NCBI GenBank assembly: GCA_036251935.1
Contig: CP133967.1
Coordinates: 939,488 to 1,003,487 of the forward strand
DNA: 64,000 nucleotides
DNA from: Orbaceae bacterium lpD04
GTDB lineage: Bacteria > Pseudomonadota > Gammaproteobacteria > Enterobacterales > Orbaceae
Reading direction: 5' to 3'
The notes beneath the pieces were generated by a model. That model made no database searches. It was not told the DNA's origin and saw only the letters and a program-made list of their open reading frames with translations. Shown here piece after piece: positions 20,488 to 32,448 of the stretch (positions are counted from its first letter, which is position 1; each line of letters starts with the position of its first letter). Both the position numbers and the translations under genes were made by a program.

Positions 20488-21558
20488 ATGAAATCGGTAT
20501 GTGTATTAGGGAATGGTCAACTAGGACGAATGCTAAAACAAGCCGGCGAGCCACTTGGCATTCATGTTTATCCCGTTGGGTTAGATATTTTACCCGCCTC
20601 GATCCCTTATCAAGATTGTATTATTACCGCTGAAATAGAGCGCTGGCCTGATACCCCTTTTACTCAAATTTTAGCTAGTCATCAGGCTTTTATTAATCGA
20701 GATATTTTTCCTATTATTGCCGATAGGCTAACTCAAAAGCAGTTGTTTGATAGTCTACATTTACCGACTGCAAAATGGTTTGTATTAAATAGCCAAGATG
20801 ATTGGTCAGCACGGTTTAATCAATTAGGTGAGCGATTAATTGTTAAGCGGCGAGTAGGTGGCTACGATGGGCGAGGTCAGTGGCGCGTTAAGCAAGACTC
20901 TATTTCGCAAGTGCCAATTGACGCTTACCAAACATCTATCGTTGAGGAGTCCATTGCATTTGATGGTGAAATGTCATTAATTGGTGCCCGTAATTATGCG
21001 GGTGACACGGTATTTTATCCGCTAACGCATAACTTACACCAAGATGGCATTTTAAATATGAGCGTTGTTTTTCCTGATGTTGATAACAAATTGCAACAAC
21101 AAGCACAAACAATGCTTAGCACGATAATGAATAAACTTAATTATATTGGCGTTATGGCGATGGAATGCTTTGTTGTTGGCGATAAGTTATTAATTAATGA
21201 ATTAGCGCCACGGGTTCATAATAGTGGCCATTGGACTCAAAATGGCGCATCGATTAGTCAATTTGAACTGCATTTACGGGCTATTTTAGGTTTACCTTTA
21301 CCTATGCCAAATGTGTTTGCGCCCTCGGTGATGGTTAATTTGATTGGCACAAAATACGATATAAATTGGTTGTCTATCGCACTGGTTCACCTGCATTGGT
21401 ATCAAAAAGAGGTTAGAGCTGGGCGCAAAGTCGGTCATTTAAATTTAACACATCAAAATCATCAAGTGTTATATAATGCATTACAACAGTTAATCCCGCT
21501 ACTTCCCGCTAATTATTTAACGGCGATAACGTGGGCACAGGCTAAATTAGCACAGTGA
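20488..21558 (+). CDS. purK: N5-carboxyaminoimidazole ribonucleotide synthase
   Basis: ATP-grasp enzyme that carboxylates AIR with bicarbonate and ATP to give N5-CAIR; 356 residues (E. coli 355). N-terminal GNGQLGRML, ATP-grasp segments VKRRVGGYDGRGQW and VEESIAFDGEMSLI, and NELAPRVHNSGHWT are diagnostic. Middle gene of purE-purK-dgt. Confidence 0.96.
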   Translation: MKSVCVLGNGQLGRMLKQAGEPLGIHVYPVGLDILPASIPYQDCIITAEIERWPDTPFTQILASHQAFINRDIFPIIADRLTQKQLFDSLHLPTAKWFVLNSQDDWSARFNQLGERLIVKRRVGGYDGRGQWRVKQDSISQVPIDAYQTSIVEESIAFDGEMSLIGARNYAGDTVFYPLTHNLHQDGILNMSVVFPDVDNKLQQQAQTMLSTIMNKLNYIGVMAMECFVVGDKLLINELAPRVHNSGHWTQNGASISQFELHLRAILGLPLPMPNVFAPSVMVNLIGTKYDINWLSIALVHLHWYQKEVRAGRKVGHLNLTHQNHQVLYNALQQLIPLLPANYLTAITWAQAKLAQ

Positions 21559-21576
21559 ATAATTAAAGAGCGGATC

Positions 21577-23064
21577 ATGGTCAATTTCAGCAATAAAATT
21601 AGTTATCAGCGCAAATTAGGGCAGCATAAGGAGCATTTATCTGATGAATATTCCCTTATTCGCTGCTTTGAAAGCGATCGTGGTCGAATTATTAACTCCG
21701 CAGCTATTCGTCGTTTACAACAAAAAACGCAGGTTTTTCCGCTAGAGCGTAATGCGGTGGTGCGCACTCGCTTAACGCATTCACTTGAAGTACAGCAAGT
21801 GGGCCGCCATATTGTAAAAGATATTTATCAGCGCTTAGCGCGTAATAAGCAGCTCGAACAATATGGGCTTGATAAACTTAATGTTGTAATTGAAAGTTTG
21901 GTTGAAATGGCGTGTTTAATGCATGATATTGGCAACCCGCCATTTGGCCATTTTGGTGAAGCTGCGATTAATGATTGGTTCACTCGGCGCTTGGGCATTG
22001 ATAAAGAAAAAGTGCGCTACGAGTTATTAGCTTATCAAGTTGATGAAATTGATCTTAATAATTTACGTAAAAAGGTACGCCAAGATCTGTGTAATTTTGA
22101 GGGTAATGCCCAGGCCATCAGATTAGTTCATACCATCTTACAACTTAATTTAACCTATTCGCAAATCGCCAGTATTTTAAAATATACTAAGCCTGCTTAT
22201 TGGACAGAGTCTATTCCTGAACAATTTAATTATTTAATGAAAAAGCCCGGTTTTTATTTAGCCGAGGAGCCTTTTGTTAAAGAATTGATGGCAAGTGTTG
22301 AGCTGCAAGAATATCATCGCTATCCACTCACATACATTATGGAAGCAGCTGATGATATTTCTTACTGTATCGCTGATTTAGAAGATGCAGTTGAAAAACG
22401 TATTTTTACCGTTGATCAGCTTTATCAATATTTAAAAGAAGAGTGGGGACCGACTAAAAAAGGTGATTTATTTGATTCAGTGGTAAAGCGGCCTTATGAT
22501 AATTTAACTAAAAAGGGGTATGATCCAATTAGTATTGACCAATTTTTTATGTATCTACGCGTCAATACCATTGGGGAACTTGTGCCACATGCCGCCGAGC
22601 GGTTTATTGAAAATATTGACGAAATTTATGCGGGTTCATTTAATCACGCTCTACTTGAAGATCGTGATGCACAGTTTAAATTACTCAGTATTTTTAAAAA
22701 CGTCGGTTTTAAGCATGTATTTAATCATGAGTCGGTCGAAAATATTGAGCTACAGGGCTATCGTATTATTAGTGGGCTGCTTGATATTTATAGTCCGTTA
22801 CTGGCGATGCCTGAACATGATTTTAGCCAATTGGTTGAAGAAAATCGACATAAAGGCTATATGATTGAAACCCGCCTTTATCATAAACTATCAGCTAAAC
22901 ATTGTATTGCTTATCAGCAAGCAGTTAAATTACTTGATAAAAATGATCCTACTTTCCTTATTTGGGAATTTTATTATCGTGCTCGTTTGATTCAAGATTA
23001 CATCAGTGGCATGACCGATCATTTTGCGTATGATGAGTATCGCAAGTTAATGGTGAGTGATTAG
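21577..23064 (+). CDS. dgt: Deoxyguanosinetriphosphate triphosphohydrolase
   Basis: Hydrolyses dGTP to deoxyguanosine and triphosphate. 495 residues (E. coli about 505). HD-domain metal ligands are seen in [26 protein letters not shown] and [19 protein letters not shown]. It begins 18 bases after purK and is probably cotranscribed; E. coli does not pair dgt with purEK. Its stop codon overlaps the NtrC-like site of glnK. Confidence 0.94.
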   Translation: MVNFSNKISYQRKLGQHKEHLSDEYSLIRCFESDRGRIINSAAIRRLQQKTQVFPLERNAVVRTRLTHSLEVQQVGRHIVKDIYQRLARNKQLEQYGLDKLNVVIESLVEMACLMHDIGNPPFGHFGEAAINDWFTRRLGIDKEKVRYELLAYQVDEIDLNNLRKKVRQDLCNFEGNAQAIRLVHTILQLNLTYSQIASILKYTKPAYWTESIPEQFNYLMKKPGFYLAEEPFVKELMASVELQEYHRYPLTYIMEAADDISYCIADLEDAVEKRIFTVDQLYQYLKEEWGPTKKGDLFDSVVKRPYDNLTKKGYDPISIDQFFMYLRVNTIGELVPHAAERFIENIDEIYAGSFNHALLEDRDAQFKLLSIFKNVGFKHVFNHESVENIELQGYRIISGLLDIYSPLLAMPEHDFSQLVEENRHKGYMIETRLYHKLSAKHCIAYQQAVKLLDKNDPTFLIWEFYYRARLIQDYISGMTDHFAYDEYRKLMVSD

Positions 23065-23079
23065 CACAGTATTGGTGCG
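23063..23079 (+). promoter_or_regulatory. NtrC-like enhancer site for glnK-amtB
   Basis: AGCACAGTATTGGTGCG: half-sites GCAC and GGTGC with the six-base spacing of the NtrC palindrome (family consensus TGCACCA-N3-TGGTGCA). It lies about 130 bases upstream of the sigma-54 element and overlaps the dgt stop codon. Confidence 0.7.
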
Positions 23080-23165
23080 AATTTAAGTGGTGATAGTTTC
23101 AAATCTATTTTTAATTTATCGATCACTGCCTTTAAATATCACTCATTTACCTCTTTTCCTGTTAA

Positions 23166-23588
<423 letters not shown>

Positions 23589-23633
23589 TGATACTGCTAA
23601 TTAGGCATAAATGATCTAGATAGGACGTTAATT

Positions 23634-24932
23634 ATGTTAAAAAAAATAATAGTACTCTTAACGATTTTTACCTCAAGTGCGGCATTTGCTGATGAAGTTA
23701 TTATTGAGCAGGTTGTAAGTGTTACTGATAAAGCTGATAATGCATTTATGATGATTTGTACTGCGTTAGTTTTATTTATGTCAGTGCCTGGTATTGCGCT
23801 GTTTTACGGCGGCTTACTGCGCTCAAAAAATATTCTTTCGATGCTAACTCAAGTGTTATTTACTTTTTCACTTATTAGTGTGCTTTGGATCTTATATGGT
23901 TACTCATTAGCCTTTGGTGAGGGTAACTGGTTTTTTGGTAATTTTGACGCTATTTTATTAGCAGGGATCAAAATTACCGATTTACAAGGCTCGATCTACC
24001 AATTGATTTGGGTTGCGTTTCAAGGCTCTTTTGCTTGTATTACCTGCTGTTTGATCCCCGGTGCTTTTGCTGAGCGAATTAAGTTTTCAGCGGTTATTAT
24101 TTTTATGGTAATTTGGTTTACCTTTTCTTATATACCAATGGCGCATATGGTTTGGGGGGGCGGAATACTTGGCGATGAAGGCGCGCTCGATTTTGCTGGT
24201 GGCACCGTTGTGCACATTAATGCCGCTGTAGCAGGTTTAGTTGGGGCTTATTTAATTAGGCACCGCTTAGGGTTTAATAAAGAGGCATTAAAACCTTTCA
24301 ACTTACCTTATGTTTATCTTGGCGCCGCTATTTTATATATCGGTTGGTTTGGCTTTAATGCGGGTTCATCGACACATGCTGATGAAATTGCTGGGCTTGC
24401 ATTTATTAATACTGTTGCGGCAACTGCGGCGGCGGTGCTTTCTTGGTCTGCAATTGAGTGGTTCCATCGGGGTAAACCATCTTGCCTTGGTGCCTGTTCT
24501 GGCGTTATTGCAGGGCTAGTTGGTATTACCCCTGCAGCGGGCTTTGTTGGCGTTGGTGGGGCGTTAATTATTGGACTAATTTGCGGTGGTGCTGGTGTTT
24601 TTGGCGTATCGGCACTAAAACGATTATTACGCGTTGATGATACTTGTGATGTATTTGGTGTGCATGGTGTTTGTGGTATTGTCGGCTGTCTATTAACGGG
24701 CGTATTTACCTCTGAATCTCTTGGCGGCGTTGGTTATAATGAGGGTATAACAATGATATCGCAAATTGGCATTCAAGCGATGAGTATTGTCACTTGTGTG
24801 GTTTGGACTGCGGTCGTCGCATTTGCTGCTTTTAAACTTGCCGATAAAGTTGTTGGTTTACGAGTTGCGGAAGAGCAAGAACGAGAAGGGCTTGATATTA
24901 ATAGCCATGGTGAAAGTGCATTTAATCATTGA
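23634..24932 (+). CDS. amtB: Ammonium transporter AmtB
   Basis: Trimeric inner-membrane ammonium channel; 432 residues with a cleavable signal peptide (MLKKIIVLL... AFA-DE) and eleven predicted membrane helices. The pore twin histidines are in GGTVVHINAAVAG and VFGVHGVCG; the external Phe gate region FQGSFACITC is present. Cotranscribed with glnK and presumably NtrC/sigma-54 controlled. Confidence 0.96.
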   Translation: MLKKIIVLLTIFTSSAAFADEVIIEQVVSVTDKADNAFMMICTALVLFMSVPGIALFYGGLLRSKNILSMLTQVLFTFSLISVLWILYGYSLAFGEGNWFFGNFDAILLAGIKITDLQGSIYQLIWVAFQGSFACITCCLIPGAFAERIKFSAVIIFMVIWFTFSYIPMAHMVWGGGILGDEGALDFAGGTVVHINAAVAGLVGAYLIRHRLGFNKEALKPFNLPYVYLGAAILYIGWFGFNAGSSTHADEIAGLAFINTVAATAAAVLSWSAIEWFHRGKPSCLGACSGVIAGLVGITPAAGFVGVGGALIIGLICGGAGVFGVSALKRLLRVDDTCDVFGVHGVCGIVGCLLTGVFTSESLGGVGYNEGITMISQIGIQAMSIVTCVVWTAVVAFAAFKLADKVVGLRVAEEQEREGLDINSHGESAFNH

Positions 24933-24954
24933 TTAATTTGTGGCAATAAATAGC

Positions 24955-24983
24955 AAAAGGGCTAGATTGACTAGCCCTTTTTT
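24955..24983. terminator. Bidirectional terminator between amtB and hslU
   Basis: Perfect 11-bp stem AAAAGGGCTAG / CTAGCCCTTTT with loop ATTGA and a T-run on the right; A-run on the left serves the minus strand (hslU). Confidence 0.92.
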
Positions 24984-24985
24984 AA

Positions 24986-26317
24986 TTAAAGTATAAATTT
25001 GCTTAGATCTTCATCAGCAACAAGTTTGTCTAGGTGACTGCTTACATAATCAGCATCAATAGTGATGCTTTTACCACTAAGATCGCTTGCTTCAAATGAG
25101 ACTTCTTCCATGAGCCTTTCAAGGACTGTGTGTAACCGACGGGCACCAATATTTTCATTTTGTTCATTTACTTGCCATGCTGACTCGGCAATTTTACGGA
25201 TCCCATCTTGAGTAAATTCAATATTTACGCCTTCAGTAGCCATTAATGCTTTATATTGAACCGTTAATGAGGCATTTGGCTCAGTTAAGATCCGCTCAAA
25301 ATCTTCGGTTGTTAAGGCTTGTAACTCAACTCGGATTGGTAAACGGCCTTGTAACTCAGGGATCAGATCCGATGGACTTGCCGTTTGGAAAGCGCCCGAT
25401 GCAATAAATAAAATATGATCAGTTTTTACTGAGCCATGCTTAGTTGATACTGTGCAGCCTTCAACTAATGGTAATAGGTCGCGCTGTACTCCTTCGCGAG
25501 AAACATCAGGCCCCGATGCGTTGCCACCTCGTTTGCAGACTTTATCTATTTCATCGATAAAGACGATCCCATTTTGTTCGACTGCTTCTATCGCTTCATG
25601 TTTTAAATCATCAATATTAACGAGTTTAGCCGCTTCCTCTTCAATAAGCTGTTTGAAAGCATCTTTGATTTTCATTTTACGTGGTTTTGTTTTTTGACCA
25701 CCTAAATTTTGAAACATTGATTGAAGTTGGTTGGTCATATCTTCCATACCAGGAGGTGCCATTATCTCAACGCCAATATTTACACCAGAAACTTCAATTT
25801 CTATCTCTTTATCATCAAGTGAACCTTCACGTAATTTTTTACGAAATGCTTGCCTTGCTGTTGAGTCGGTGGTGTTTTCAGTTTGTCCCCAGCCATCTTT
25901 AGCTGGCGGCACTAACACGTCTAAAATGCGATCTTCAGCTAATTCTTCTGCGCGATTATGGTTTTTATCTATTGCTTGGCTACGGATCATTTTTACCGCT
26001 GAGTCGGTTAGATCACGAATGATTGAATCGACTTCTTTGCCAACATAACCGACTTCGGTAAATTTAGTTGCTTCAACTTTAATAAACGGCGCATTAGCTA
26101 ATTTAGCAAGGCGGCGAGCAATTTCTGTTTTACCAACACCTGTTGGCCCAATCATAAGAATATTTTTCGGTGTTACTTCATGACGCAACTCTTCATCAAG
26201 TTGCATACGACGCCAGCGGTTACGTAGGGCAATTGCGACAGCGCGCTTTGCTTTATCTTGACCAATAATATGTTGATTAAGTTCGCTAACGATTTCTCTA
26301 GGTGTCATTTCGGACAT
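24986..26317 (-). CDS. hslU: HslU ATPase of the HslUV protease
   Basis: Hexameric AAA+ unfoldase feeding the HslV peptidase; 443 residues, exactly the E. coli length. Walker [10 protein letters not shown], Walker [12 protein letters not shown], sensor and arginine-finger region ([15 protein letters not shown]) and the C-terminal tail for HslV activation (LSKFIL) are present. It lies 130 bases after hslV, a long gap filled by a large inverted repeat. Confidence 0.97.
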   Translation of the reverse strand: MSEMTPREIVSELNQHIIGQDKAKRAVAIALRNRWRRMQLDEELRHEVTPKNILMIGPTGVGKTEIARRLAKLANAPFIKVEATKFTEVGYVGKEVDSIIRDLTDSAVKMIRSQAIDKNHNRAEELAEDRILDVLVPPAKDGWGQTENTTDSTARQAFRKKLREGSLDDKEIEIEVSGVNIGVEIMAPPGMEDMTNQLQSMFQNLGGQKTKPRKMKIKDAFKQLIEEEAAKLVNIDDLKHEAIEAVEQNGIVFIDEIDKVCKRGGNASGPDVSREGVQRDLLPLVEGCTVSTKHGSVKTDHILFIASGAFQTASPSDLIPELQGRLPIRVELQALTTEDFERILTEPNASLTVQYKALMATEGVNIEFTQDGIRKIAESAWQVNEQNENIGARRLHTVLERLMEEVSFEASDLSGKSITIDADYVSSHLDKLVADEDLSKFIL

Positions 26318-26350
26318 AATTCTTTCTCTTTAAATTTAGTTATAAAGGAT

Positions 26351-26441
26351 TATTTGTAATACATCTTTTTTATCAAAAAGATTAACGCCAGTTGGCGAAT
26401 TGTTATCACCTTAAATCTAACAAAAATTTGTATTACAAATA
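26351..26441. repeat. Nested inverted repeats between hslV and hslU
   Basis: Perfect 13-bp arms TATTTGTAATACA (26351-26363) and TGTATTACAAATA (26429-26441) enclose a 65-base loop, which itself holds a hairpin CGCCA-GT-TGGCG (26386-26397) and a partly paired AGATT/AATCT. In mRNA this would be one long branched stem separating the two cistrons. Confidence 0.75.
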
Positions 26442-26447
26442 GAATAA

Positions 26448-26975
26448 TTAGTAATTTAACTCTTCAATAGTTTGGAAACCATTGGTATACACACAGATGT
26501 CACCGGCAATAGTTAGTGATTTTTGAACAATATCTTTAGCCGATAGCTCACTGCTATCTAATAATGCTCTAGCAGCGGCTTGTGCGTAAGGCCCACCTGA
26601 ACCAATTGCAATAAGATCATCTTCTGGCTGTATTACATCGCCCGTACCAGTAATAATTAATGATGCCGTTTCATCAGCAACGGCGAGCAGCGCTTCAAGT
26701 TTACGTAGCATTCTATCTGTTCGCCAGTCTTTAGCTAATTCAACGGCTGCTTTTGTTAGGTGCCCTTGATGCATCTCTAATTTACGTTCAAATAACTCAA
26801 ATAAAGTAAAGGCATCAGCAGTGCCACCAGCAAATCCAGCAATTACTTTATTGTTATAAAGGCGACGCACTTTTTTGGCATTACCTTTCATGATGATCCG
26901 TTCACCTAGTGTAACTTGGCCATCGCCACCAATGACAACTTGCCCATTACGACGGACGCTAACAATTGTAGTCAC
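26448..26975 (-). CDS. hslV: HslV peptidase of the HslUV protease
   Basis: Proteasome-like threonine peptidase; 175 residues. Starts with a GTG at 26975 (RBS AAGGAG) giving [20 protein letters not shown]; after Met removal Thr2 is the nucleophile. Conserved [26 protein letters not shown] and [16 protein letters not shown]. First gene of hslVU; the leader carries a palindrome. Confidence 0.97.
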   Translation of the reverse strand: MTTIVSVRRNGQVVIGGDGQVTLGERIIMKGNAKKVRRLYNNKVIAGFAGGTADAFTLFELFERKLEMHQGHLTKAAVELAKDWRTDRMLRKLEALLAVADETASLIITGTGDVIQPEDDLIAIGSGGPYAQAAARALLDSSELSAKDIVQKSLTIAGDICVYTNGFQTIEELNY

Positions 26976-27014
26976 ATTCTACTCCTTAAATTTAATCAGT
27001 TGGCGTATTTTCTT

Positions 27015-27026
27015 GCCAAATTTGGC
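27015..27026 (-). other. Palindrome in the hslV leader region
   Basis: GCCAAATTTGGC, a perfect 12-bp palindrome 40 bases upstream of the hslV start codon; a protein-binding site or a small leader hairpin. E. coli hslVU mRNA is reported to carry a 5' stem-loop, so an equivalent role is possible. Confidence 0.4.
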
Positions 27027-27173
27027 GGTATAAAAGCTATATTGGGATGATAAAATTATTTTCAACTATTAAAATTTTGAGTGCATTATGATTAAATGCT
27101 TTTTTATTTTTATTGGTGTGAACAACTTTAGCGTAAGTCTGTTATTTATGGTTTGAAATAAGTTTATTTTCAC

Positions 27174-27209
27174 TATAATGTGGCCTTACAACAAAAAAAT
27201 AACGATTAA
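27174..27209 (+). repeat. Repeated promoter-like element, copy 2
   Basis: TATAAT (27174-27179), six bases, then TTACAACAAAAAAATAACGA plus TTAA (27186-27209). The 24 bases after the spacer are identical to those at 59022-59045, where the same TATAAT and the same six-base spacing occur; a degenerate copy is at about 837-869. A TTGAAA at 27153-27158 could be a -35. Confidence 0.6.
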
Positions 27210-27232
27210 ATCATCATATATAAAATTGTTAC

Positions 27233-27261
27233 TTGACACATAAACTAATATTTGGTAGAAA
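27233..27261 (+). promoter_or_regulatory. leu operon promoter
   Basis: Consensus -35 TTGACA (27233-27238), 17-base spacer, -10 TAGAAA (27256-27261). A transcript would start near 27268, 30 bases before the leader peptide. Confidence 0.75.
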
Positions 27262-27297
27262 TAACACCAATATTTTTATGGTAATTAAGAGAATTTA

Positions 27298-27372
27298 ATG
27301 TTTAGTTCAATAAACCTCCTACTCAGCCTCCTCCTCGCATTTCGTTGCGCGGATTGTCTGTGTGTGAAGTAA
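27298..27372 (+). CDS. leuL: leu operon leader peptide
   Basis: 24-codon open frame with seven leucines, six of them in the run NLLLSLLLA, mostly rare CTC/CTA codons in a genome that otherwise prefers TTA. Scarce leucyl-tRNA would stall the ribosome here and prevent the downstream terminator from forming, as in E. coli. It is followed at 27406 by the attenuator. Confidence 0.93.
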   Translation: MFSSINLLLSLLLAFRCADCLCVK

Positions 27373-27405
27373 AATTGATCTAATCATCTACTTTATAAAT
27401 AACAG

Positions 27406-27438
27406 AAACCCGCGCTAAGTTGCGGGTTTTTTGTTTTT
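27406..27438 (+). terminator. leu operon attenuator
   Basis: AAACCCGC (27406-27413), loop GCTAAGTT, GCGGGTTT (27422-27429), then a T-rich tract. It lies 33 bases after the leader stop and 62 bases before leuA, the expected position. Confidence 0.93.
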
Positions 27439-27500
27439 GGCACATAGCAAACTCGCAAGATAAACTGGCAATTTAGTGCTTAATAAAAAGGAAAATCAAA

Positions 27501-29045
27501 ATGAGCGACCAAGTAATTATTTTTGATACAACATTGCGTGATGGTGAGCAAGCGTTACAAGCGAGTTTAAGCGTTAAAGAGAAGCTACAAATAGCGTTAG
27601 CGCTAGAAAGAATGCGTGTTGATATTATGGAAGTCGGTTTTCCCGTATCGTCACCTGGTGATTTTGAATCAGTACAAACGATTGCTAAAACGATTAAAAA
27701 TAGTCGTGTTTGCGCACTAGCGCGCTGCGTTGATAAAGATATTGATGTTGCGGCTGAGGCGTTAAAAGTTGCCGAACAATTTCGTATTCACACCTTTATG
27801 GCAACGTCAACGTTACATGTTAAAGATAAGTTAAGAATGACGTTTGATGATGTCATTGAAAGAGCGGTTCATAGTGTTAAGCGAGCTCGTAATTATACCG
27901 ATGATGTTGAATTTTCTTGCGAGGATGCAGGGCGTACGCCAATTGATGATTTATGCCGAATAGTTGAAGCGGCAATTAAAGCTGGCGCAACAACAATTAA
28001 TATTCCTGATACGGTTGGTTATACAGTGCCTTATCAATTTGGCGGCATTATTCGTAATTTATTTGAACGAGTACCTAATATCAATAAAGCGATCATTTCG
28101 GTTCACTGTCATGATGATTTAGGAATGTCAGTTGCTAACTCAATTAGTGCGGTTCAAGAAGGTGCAAGGCAAATTGAAGGCGCAATGAATGGCTTAGGTG
28201 AAAGAGCGGGTAATACGGCTTTAGAAGAAGTTATTATGGCAATTAAAGTTCGTCAAAATATCTTAAATGTACATACGAACATTAATCATCAAGAAATTTA
28301 TCGCACGAGTCAAATTGTTAGCCAGTTAGCAAGCACGCCAATTCCTGCCAATAAAGCGGTTATTGGTAGTAATGCTTTCGCCCATTCATCGGGCATTCAT
28401 CAAGATGGTGTATTAAAAAATCGTGAAACTTATGAAATAATGACGCCAGAATCAATTGGCTTAAACCAAGTTCAATTGAATTTAACTTCCCGCTCAGGTC
28501 GCGCTGCGGTTAAACATCGTTTAGATGAGTTAGGATACCGAGATGGCGATTATGATTTAGACCAAATTTATACGGCATTTTTAGCGTTAGCCGATAAAAA
28601 AGGGCAGGTTTTTGACTACGATTTAGAAGCGTTAATTTTTATGAACAAATTAAACGATGACGAAGAGCATTACTCTTTAGATTATTTTAATGTTCAGTCA
28701 GGTACTACCGTCGTTTCAACCGCCTCTGTTAGCTTGATGGTTGGTCAAGATAAAAAGTCAGATGCGGCAACGGGTAATGGCCCTGTTGATGCGGTTTATC
28801 AAGCAATCCATCGTATTACTAATATTCCCGTTTCAATTGTAAAATATCAATTAGCTGGCAAGGGCCAAGGCGAAAATGCGTTAGGCCAAGTTGATATCGT
28901 TGTTGAGCACAATGGTCGACGTTTTCATGGTATTGGGCTTGCAACCGATATTGTTGAGTCATCAGCAAAAGCGTTAATTAATGCATTAAATAATATTTAC
29001 CGAGCAACGATTGTTGCTAAAGAAAAGCAACGTTTACATGGTTAA
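27501..29045 (+). CDS. leuA: 2-isopropylmalate synthase
   Basis: Condenses acetyl-CoA with 2-ketoisovalerate, first committed step of leucine synthesis. 514 residues (E. coli 523). TIM-barrel with [28 protein letters not shown] and [15 protein letters not shown] (metal and catalytic motifs), then the C-terminal regulatory domain that binds leucine in the family. Confidence 0.97.
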   Translation: MSDQVIIFDTTLRDGEQALQASLSVKEKLQIALALERMRVDIMEVGFPVSSPGDFESVQTIAKTIKNSRVCALARCVDKDIDVAAEALKVAEQFRIHTFMATSTLHVKDKLRMTFDDVIERAVHSVKRARNYTDDVEFSCEDAGRTPIDDLCRIVEAAIKAGATTINIPDTVGYTVPYQFGGIIRNLFERVPNINKAIISVHCHDDLGMSVANSISAVQEGARQIEGAMNGLGERAGNTALEEVIMAIKVRQNILNVHTNINHQEIYRTSQIVSQLASTPIPANKAVIGSNAFAHSSGIHQDGVLKNRETYEIMTPESIGLNQVQLNLTSRSGRAAVKHRLDELGYRDGDYDLDQIYTAFLALADKKGQVFDYDLEALIFMNKLNDDEEHYSLDYFNVQSGTTVVSTASVSLMVGQDKKSDAATGNGPVDAVYQAIHRITNIPVSIVKYQLAGKGQGENALGQVDIVVEHNGRRFHGIGLATDIVESSAKALINALNNIYRATIVAKEKQRLHG

Positions 29046-29096
29046 TCGACCAAGATTATCGAATTAAATAATAAATTAAATATAAAGTTAAAATAG

Positions 29097-30188
<1,092 letters not shown>

Positions 30189-30205
30189 TGGTTTAAATTT
30201 TCAAT

Positions 30206-30232
30206 AGGATTATCGGTAAAATCGATAGTCCT
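30206..30232 (+). other. Intercistronic hairpin between leuB and leuC
   Basis: AGGATTATCG (30206-30215) and CGATAGTCCT (30223-30232) pair over ten positions with one G-U pair; A-rich, not T-rich, sequence follows. Probably an mRNA structure separating the cistrons. Confidence 0.5.
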
Positions 30233-30257
30233 AATAAAACGATAAAGGAACACAGCA

Positions 30258-31670
30258 ATGTCAGAAGTAAAACCAAAAACGTTGTATCAAAAATTATATG
30301 ATGCACATGTTGTTTATGAAGCTGAGAATGAAACGCCAATTTTATATATTGATCGTCATTTAGTTCACGAAGTAACGTCTCCTCAAGCATTTGATGGATT
30401 ACGTGCGATGAACCGTAAAGTGCGTCAGCCACATAAAACATTTGCAACAATGGATCATAATACTTCAACGAAAAGTAATGAATTAAGTGCATGTACTGAA
30501 ATGGCGCGTATTCAGTTAACTGAACTTGCCAAAAATGCCAAAGAATTCGATATTTCTCTTTACGATCTAAGTAGCCCATTGCGTGGCATTGTGCACGTTG
30601 TCGGGCCTGAGCAAGGTATGACATTACCGGGTATGACAATTGTTTGTGGTGATTCTCATACTGCAACTCATGGTGCCTTTGGCGCTTTAGCATTTGGTAT
30701 TGGTACATCGGAAGTTGAGCATGTGCTTGCAACTCAAACCTTAAAGCAAAGCCGTGCTAAAACCATGAAAATTGAAGTAACAGGGCAAGTTTCAGCTGGG
30801 ATCACTGCAAAAGATATTATTTTAGCCATTATCGGTAAAACAACCAGCGCTGGCGGCACTGGCTACGTTGTTGAATTTTGTGGTGACGTTATTAAGTCAC
30901 TATCGATGGAAGGCCGTATGACGTTATGTAATATGGCTATTGAGATGGGGGCTAAAGCCGGAATTGTGGCTCCTGATGAAATCACTTTTGAGTATTTAAA
31001 AGGTCGTCAATATTCGCCTAAAGGTGATGATTTTGTTAAGGCTGTTAGCTACTGGCAAACACTAAAAACGGATGACGGTGCGCAGTTTGATAAGGTTGTT
31101 ACTTTAGCGGGTAAAGATATTGCTCCACAGGTGACTTGGGGAACAAATCCGGGTCAAGTTACGGCAATTGATGCACAAGTCCCTAATCCTGATAATTTTA
31201 TTGATCCAATTGAAAAAAATTCAGCAGAGCGTGCATTAACTTATATGGGCTTAACTGCGGGCACAAAGATGTCCGATATTAAAATTAATAAAGTCTTTAT
31301 TGGTTCATGTACTAATTCACGTATTGAAGATTTACGCGCGGCGGCGGAAATTGCAAAAGGGCGTAAAGTTGCTTCAAGTGTTCAGGCGTTAGTTGTGCCA
31401 GGTTCTGGGCCAGTCAAAGCGCAAGCTGAAGCAGAAGGACTTGATAAAATTTTTATCGCTGCTGGATTTGAGTGGCGCTTACCGGGTTGTTCAATGTGCC
31501 TTGCGATGAATGATGATAAATTAGCGCCAGGCGATCGCTGCGCATCAACGAGTAATCGTAATTTTGAAGGTCGACAAGGCCGTGATGCAAGAACGCATTT
31601 AGTGAGCCCTGCGATGGCAGCAGCCGCTGCAATTACAGGTCACTTTACTGATATTCGTAAACCATTTTAA
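30258..31670 (+). CDS. leuC: Isopropylmalate isomerase large subunit
   Basis: Aconitase-family subunit, 470 residues (E. coli 466), isomerising 2- to 3-isopropylmalate with LeuD. The 4Fe-4S cluster cysteines are in GSCTNSR and [34 protein letters not shown] is the substrate region. RBS AAGGAA. Confidence 0.97.
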   Translation: MSEVKPKTLYQKLYDAHVVYEAENETPILYIDRHLVHEVTSPQAFDGLRAMNRKVRQPHKTFATMDHNTSTKSNELSACTEMARIQLTELAKNAKEFDISLYDLSSPLRGIVHVVGPEQGMTLPGMTIVCGDSHTATHGAFGALAFGIGTSEVEHVLATQTLKQSRAKTMKIEVTGQVSAGITAKDIILAIIGKTTSAGGTGYVVEFCGDVIKSLSMEGRMTLCNMAIEMGAKAGIVAPDEITFEYLKGRQYSPKGDDFVKAVSYWQTLKTDDGAQFDKVVTLAGKDIAPQVTWGTNPGQVTAIDAQVPNPDNFIDPIEKNSAERALTYMGLTAGTKMSDIKINKVFIGSCTNSRIEDLRAAAEIAKGRKVASSVQALVVPGSGPVKAQAEAEGLDKIFIAAGFEWRLPGCSMCLAMNDDKLAPGDRCASTSNRNFEGRQGRDARTHLVSPAMAAAAAITGHFTDIRKPF

Positions 31671-31681
31671 GGAGAGCAATC

Positions 31682-32284
31682 ATGGCTAAATTTACAAAAC
31701 ATACAGGCTTAGTTGCTCCTTTAGATGCAGCAAATGTCGATACTGATGCAATCATTCCTAAGCAGTTTTTACAAAAAGTGACCCGTACAGGTTTTGGTAA
31801 ACACGCATTTCATGAATGGCGTTTTTTAGATGATGCAGGTCAAAAAGCCAATCCTGAGTTTGTGCTAAATAAACCTCGTTACCAAGGCGCTAGTATTTTA
31901 CTAACGCGCGAGAATTTTGGTTGTGGTTCATCGCGTGAGCATGCGCCGTGGGCGTTAGCTGATTATGGCTTTAAAACCATTATTGGCTCAAGTTTTGCCG
32001 ATATTTTTTATAATAACTCATTTAACAATCAATTGTTGTTAGTCAATCTTTCAGAAGATGATGTTGATGAATTATTTAAAATTGTTGAAGCCAATGAAGG
32101 TATTGAGTTTACCGTTGATCTTGAAAATGAAGTTGTTAATGCTGGCGGTAAGTCTTACTCATTTAAAATCGATCCATTTAAACGTCACTGTTTATTAAAT
32201 GGACTTGATAATATCGGTTTAACATTGCAACATGAAGTTGAAATAAGTACTTATGAAAAAAACATTCCCTCGTTTTTAGTATAA
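31682..32284 (+). CDS. leuD: Isopropylmalate isomerase small subunit
   Basis: Swivelling-domain subunit, 200 residues (E. coli 201). Diagnostic motifs [11 protein letters not shown] and [24 protein letters not shown]; 11 bases after leuC. A terminator follows. Confidence 0.97.
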   Translation: MAKFTKHTGLVAPLDAANVDTDAIIPKQFLQKVTRTGFGKHAFHEWRFLDDAGQKANPEFVLNKPRYQGASILLTRENFGCGSSREHAPWALADYGFKTIIGSSFADIFYNNSFNNQLLLVNLSEDDVDELFKIVEANEGIEFTVDLENEVVNAGGKSYSFKIDPFKRHCLLNGLDNIGLTLQHEVEISTYEKNIPSFLV

Positions 32285-32307
32285 GTAAAATCAAAGGTTA
32301 GACGTTA

Positions 32308-32345
32308 AAAAAACAAAACAGATTTTAATTCTGTTTTGTTTTTTT
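32308..32345 (+). terminator. leuABCD terminator
   Basis: AAACAAAACAG / CTGTTTTGTTT, 11-bp stem (32311-32321 and 32331-32341) with nine-base loop and a T-run. Confidence 0.88.
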
Positions 32346-32448
32346 ATGGTTGGAAAAATTATTAACTATCTGTTTTATTTAATGATTATTTAGCTTGTAC
32401 TACAGCAAGTAATAACGTTGAGTTTTAACATTAATTTTTATTAATAAG

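Noticed and set aside
25452-26048. Overlapping plus-strand frames inside hslU
   Set aside because: Antisense to a conserved 443-residue protein; no independent support.
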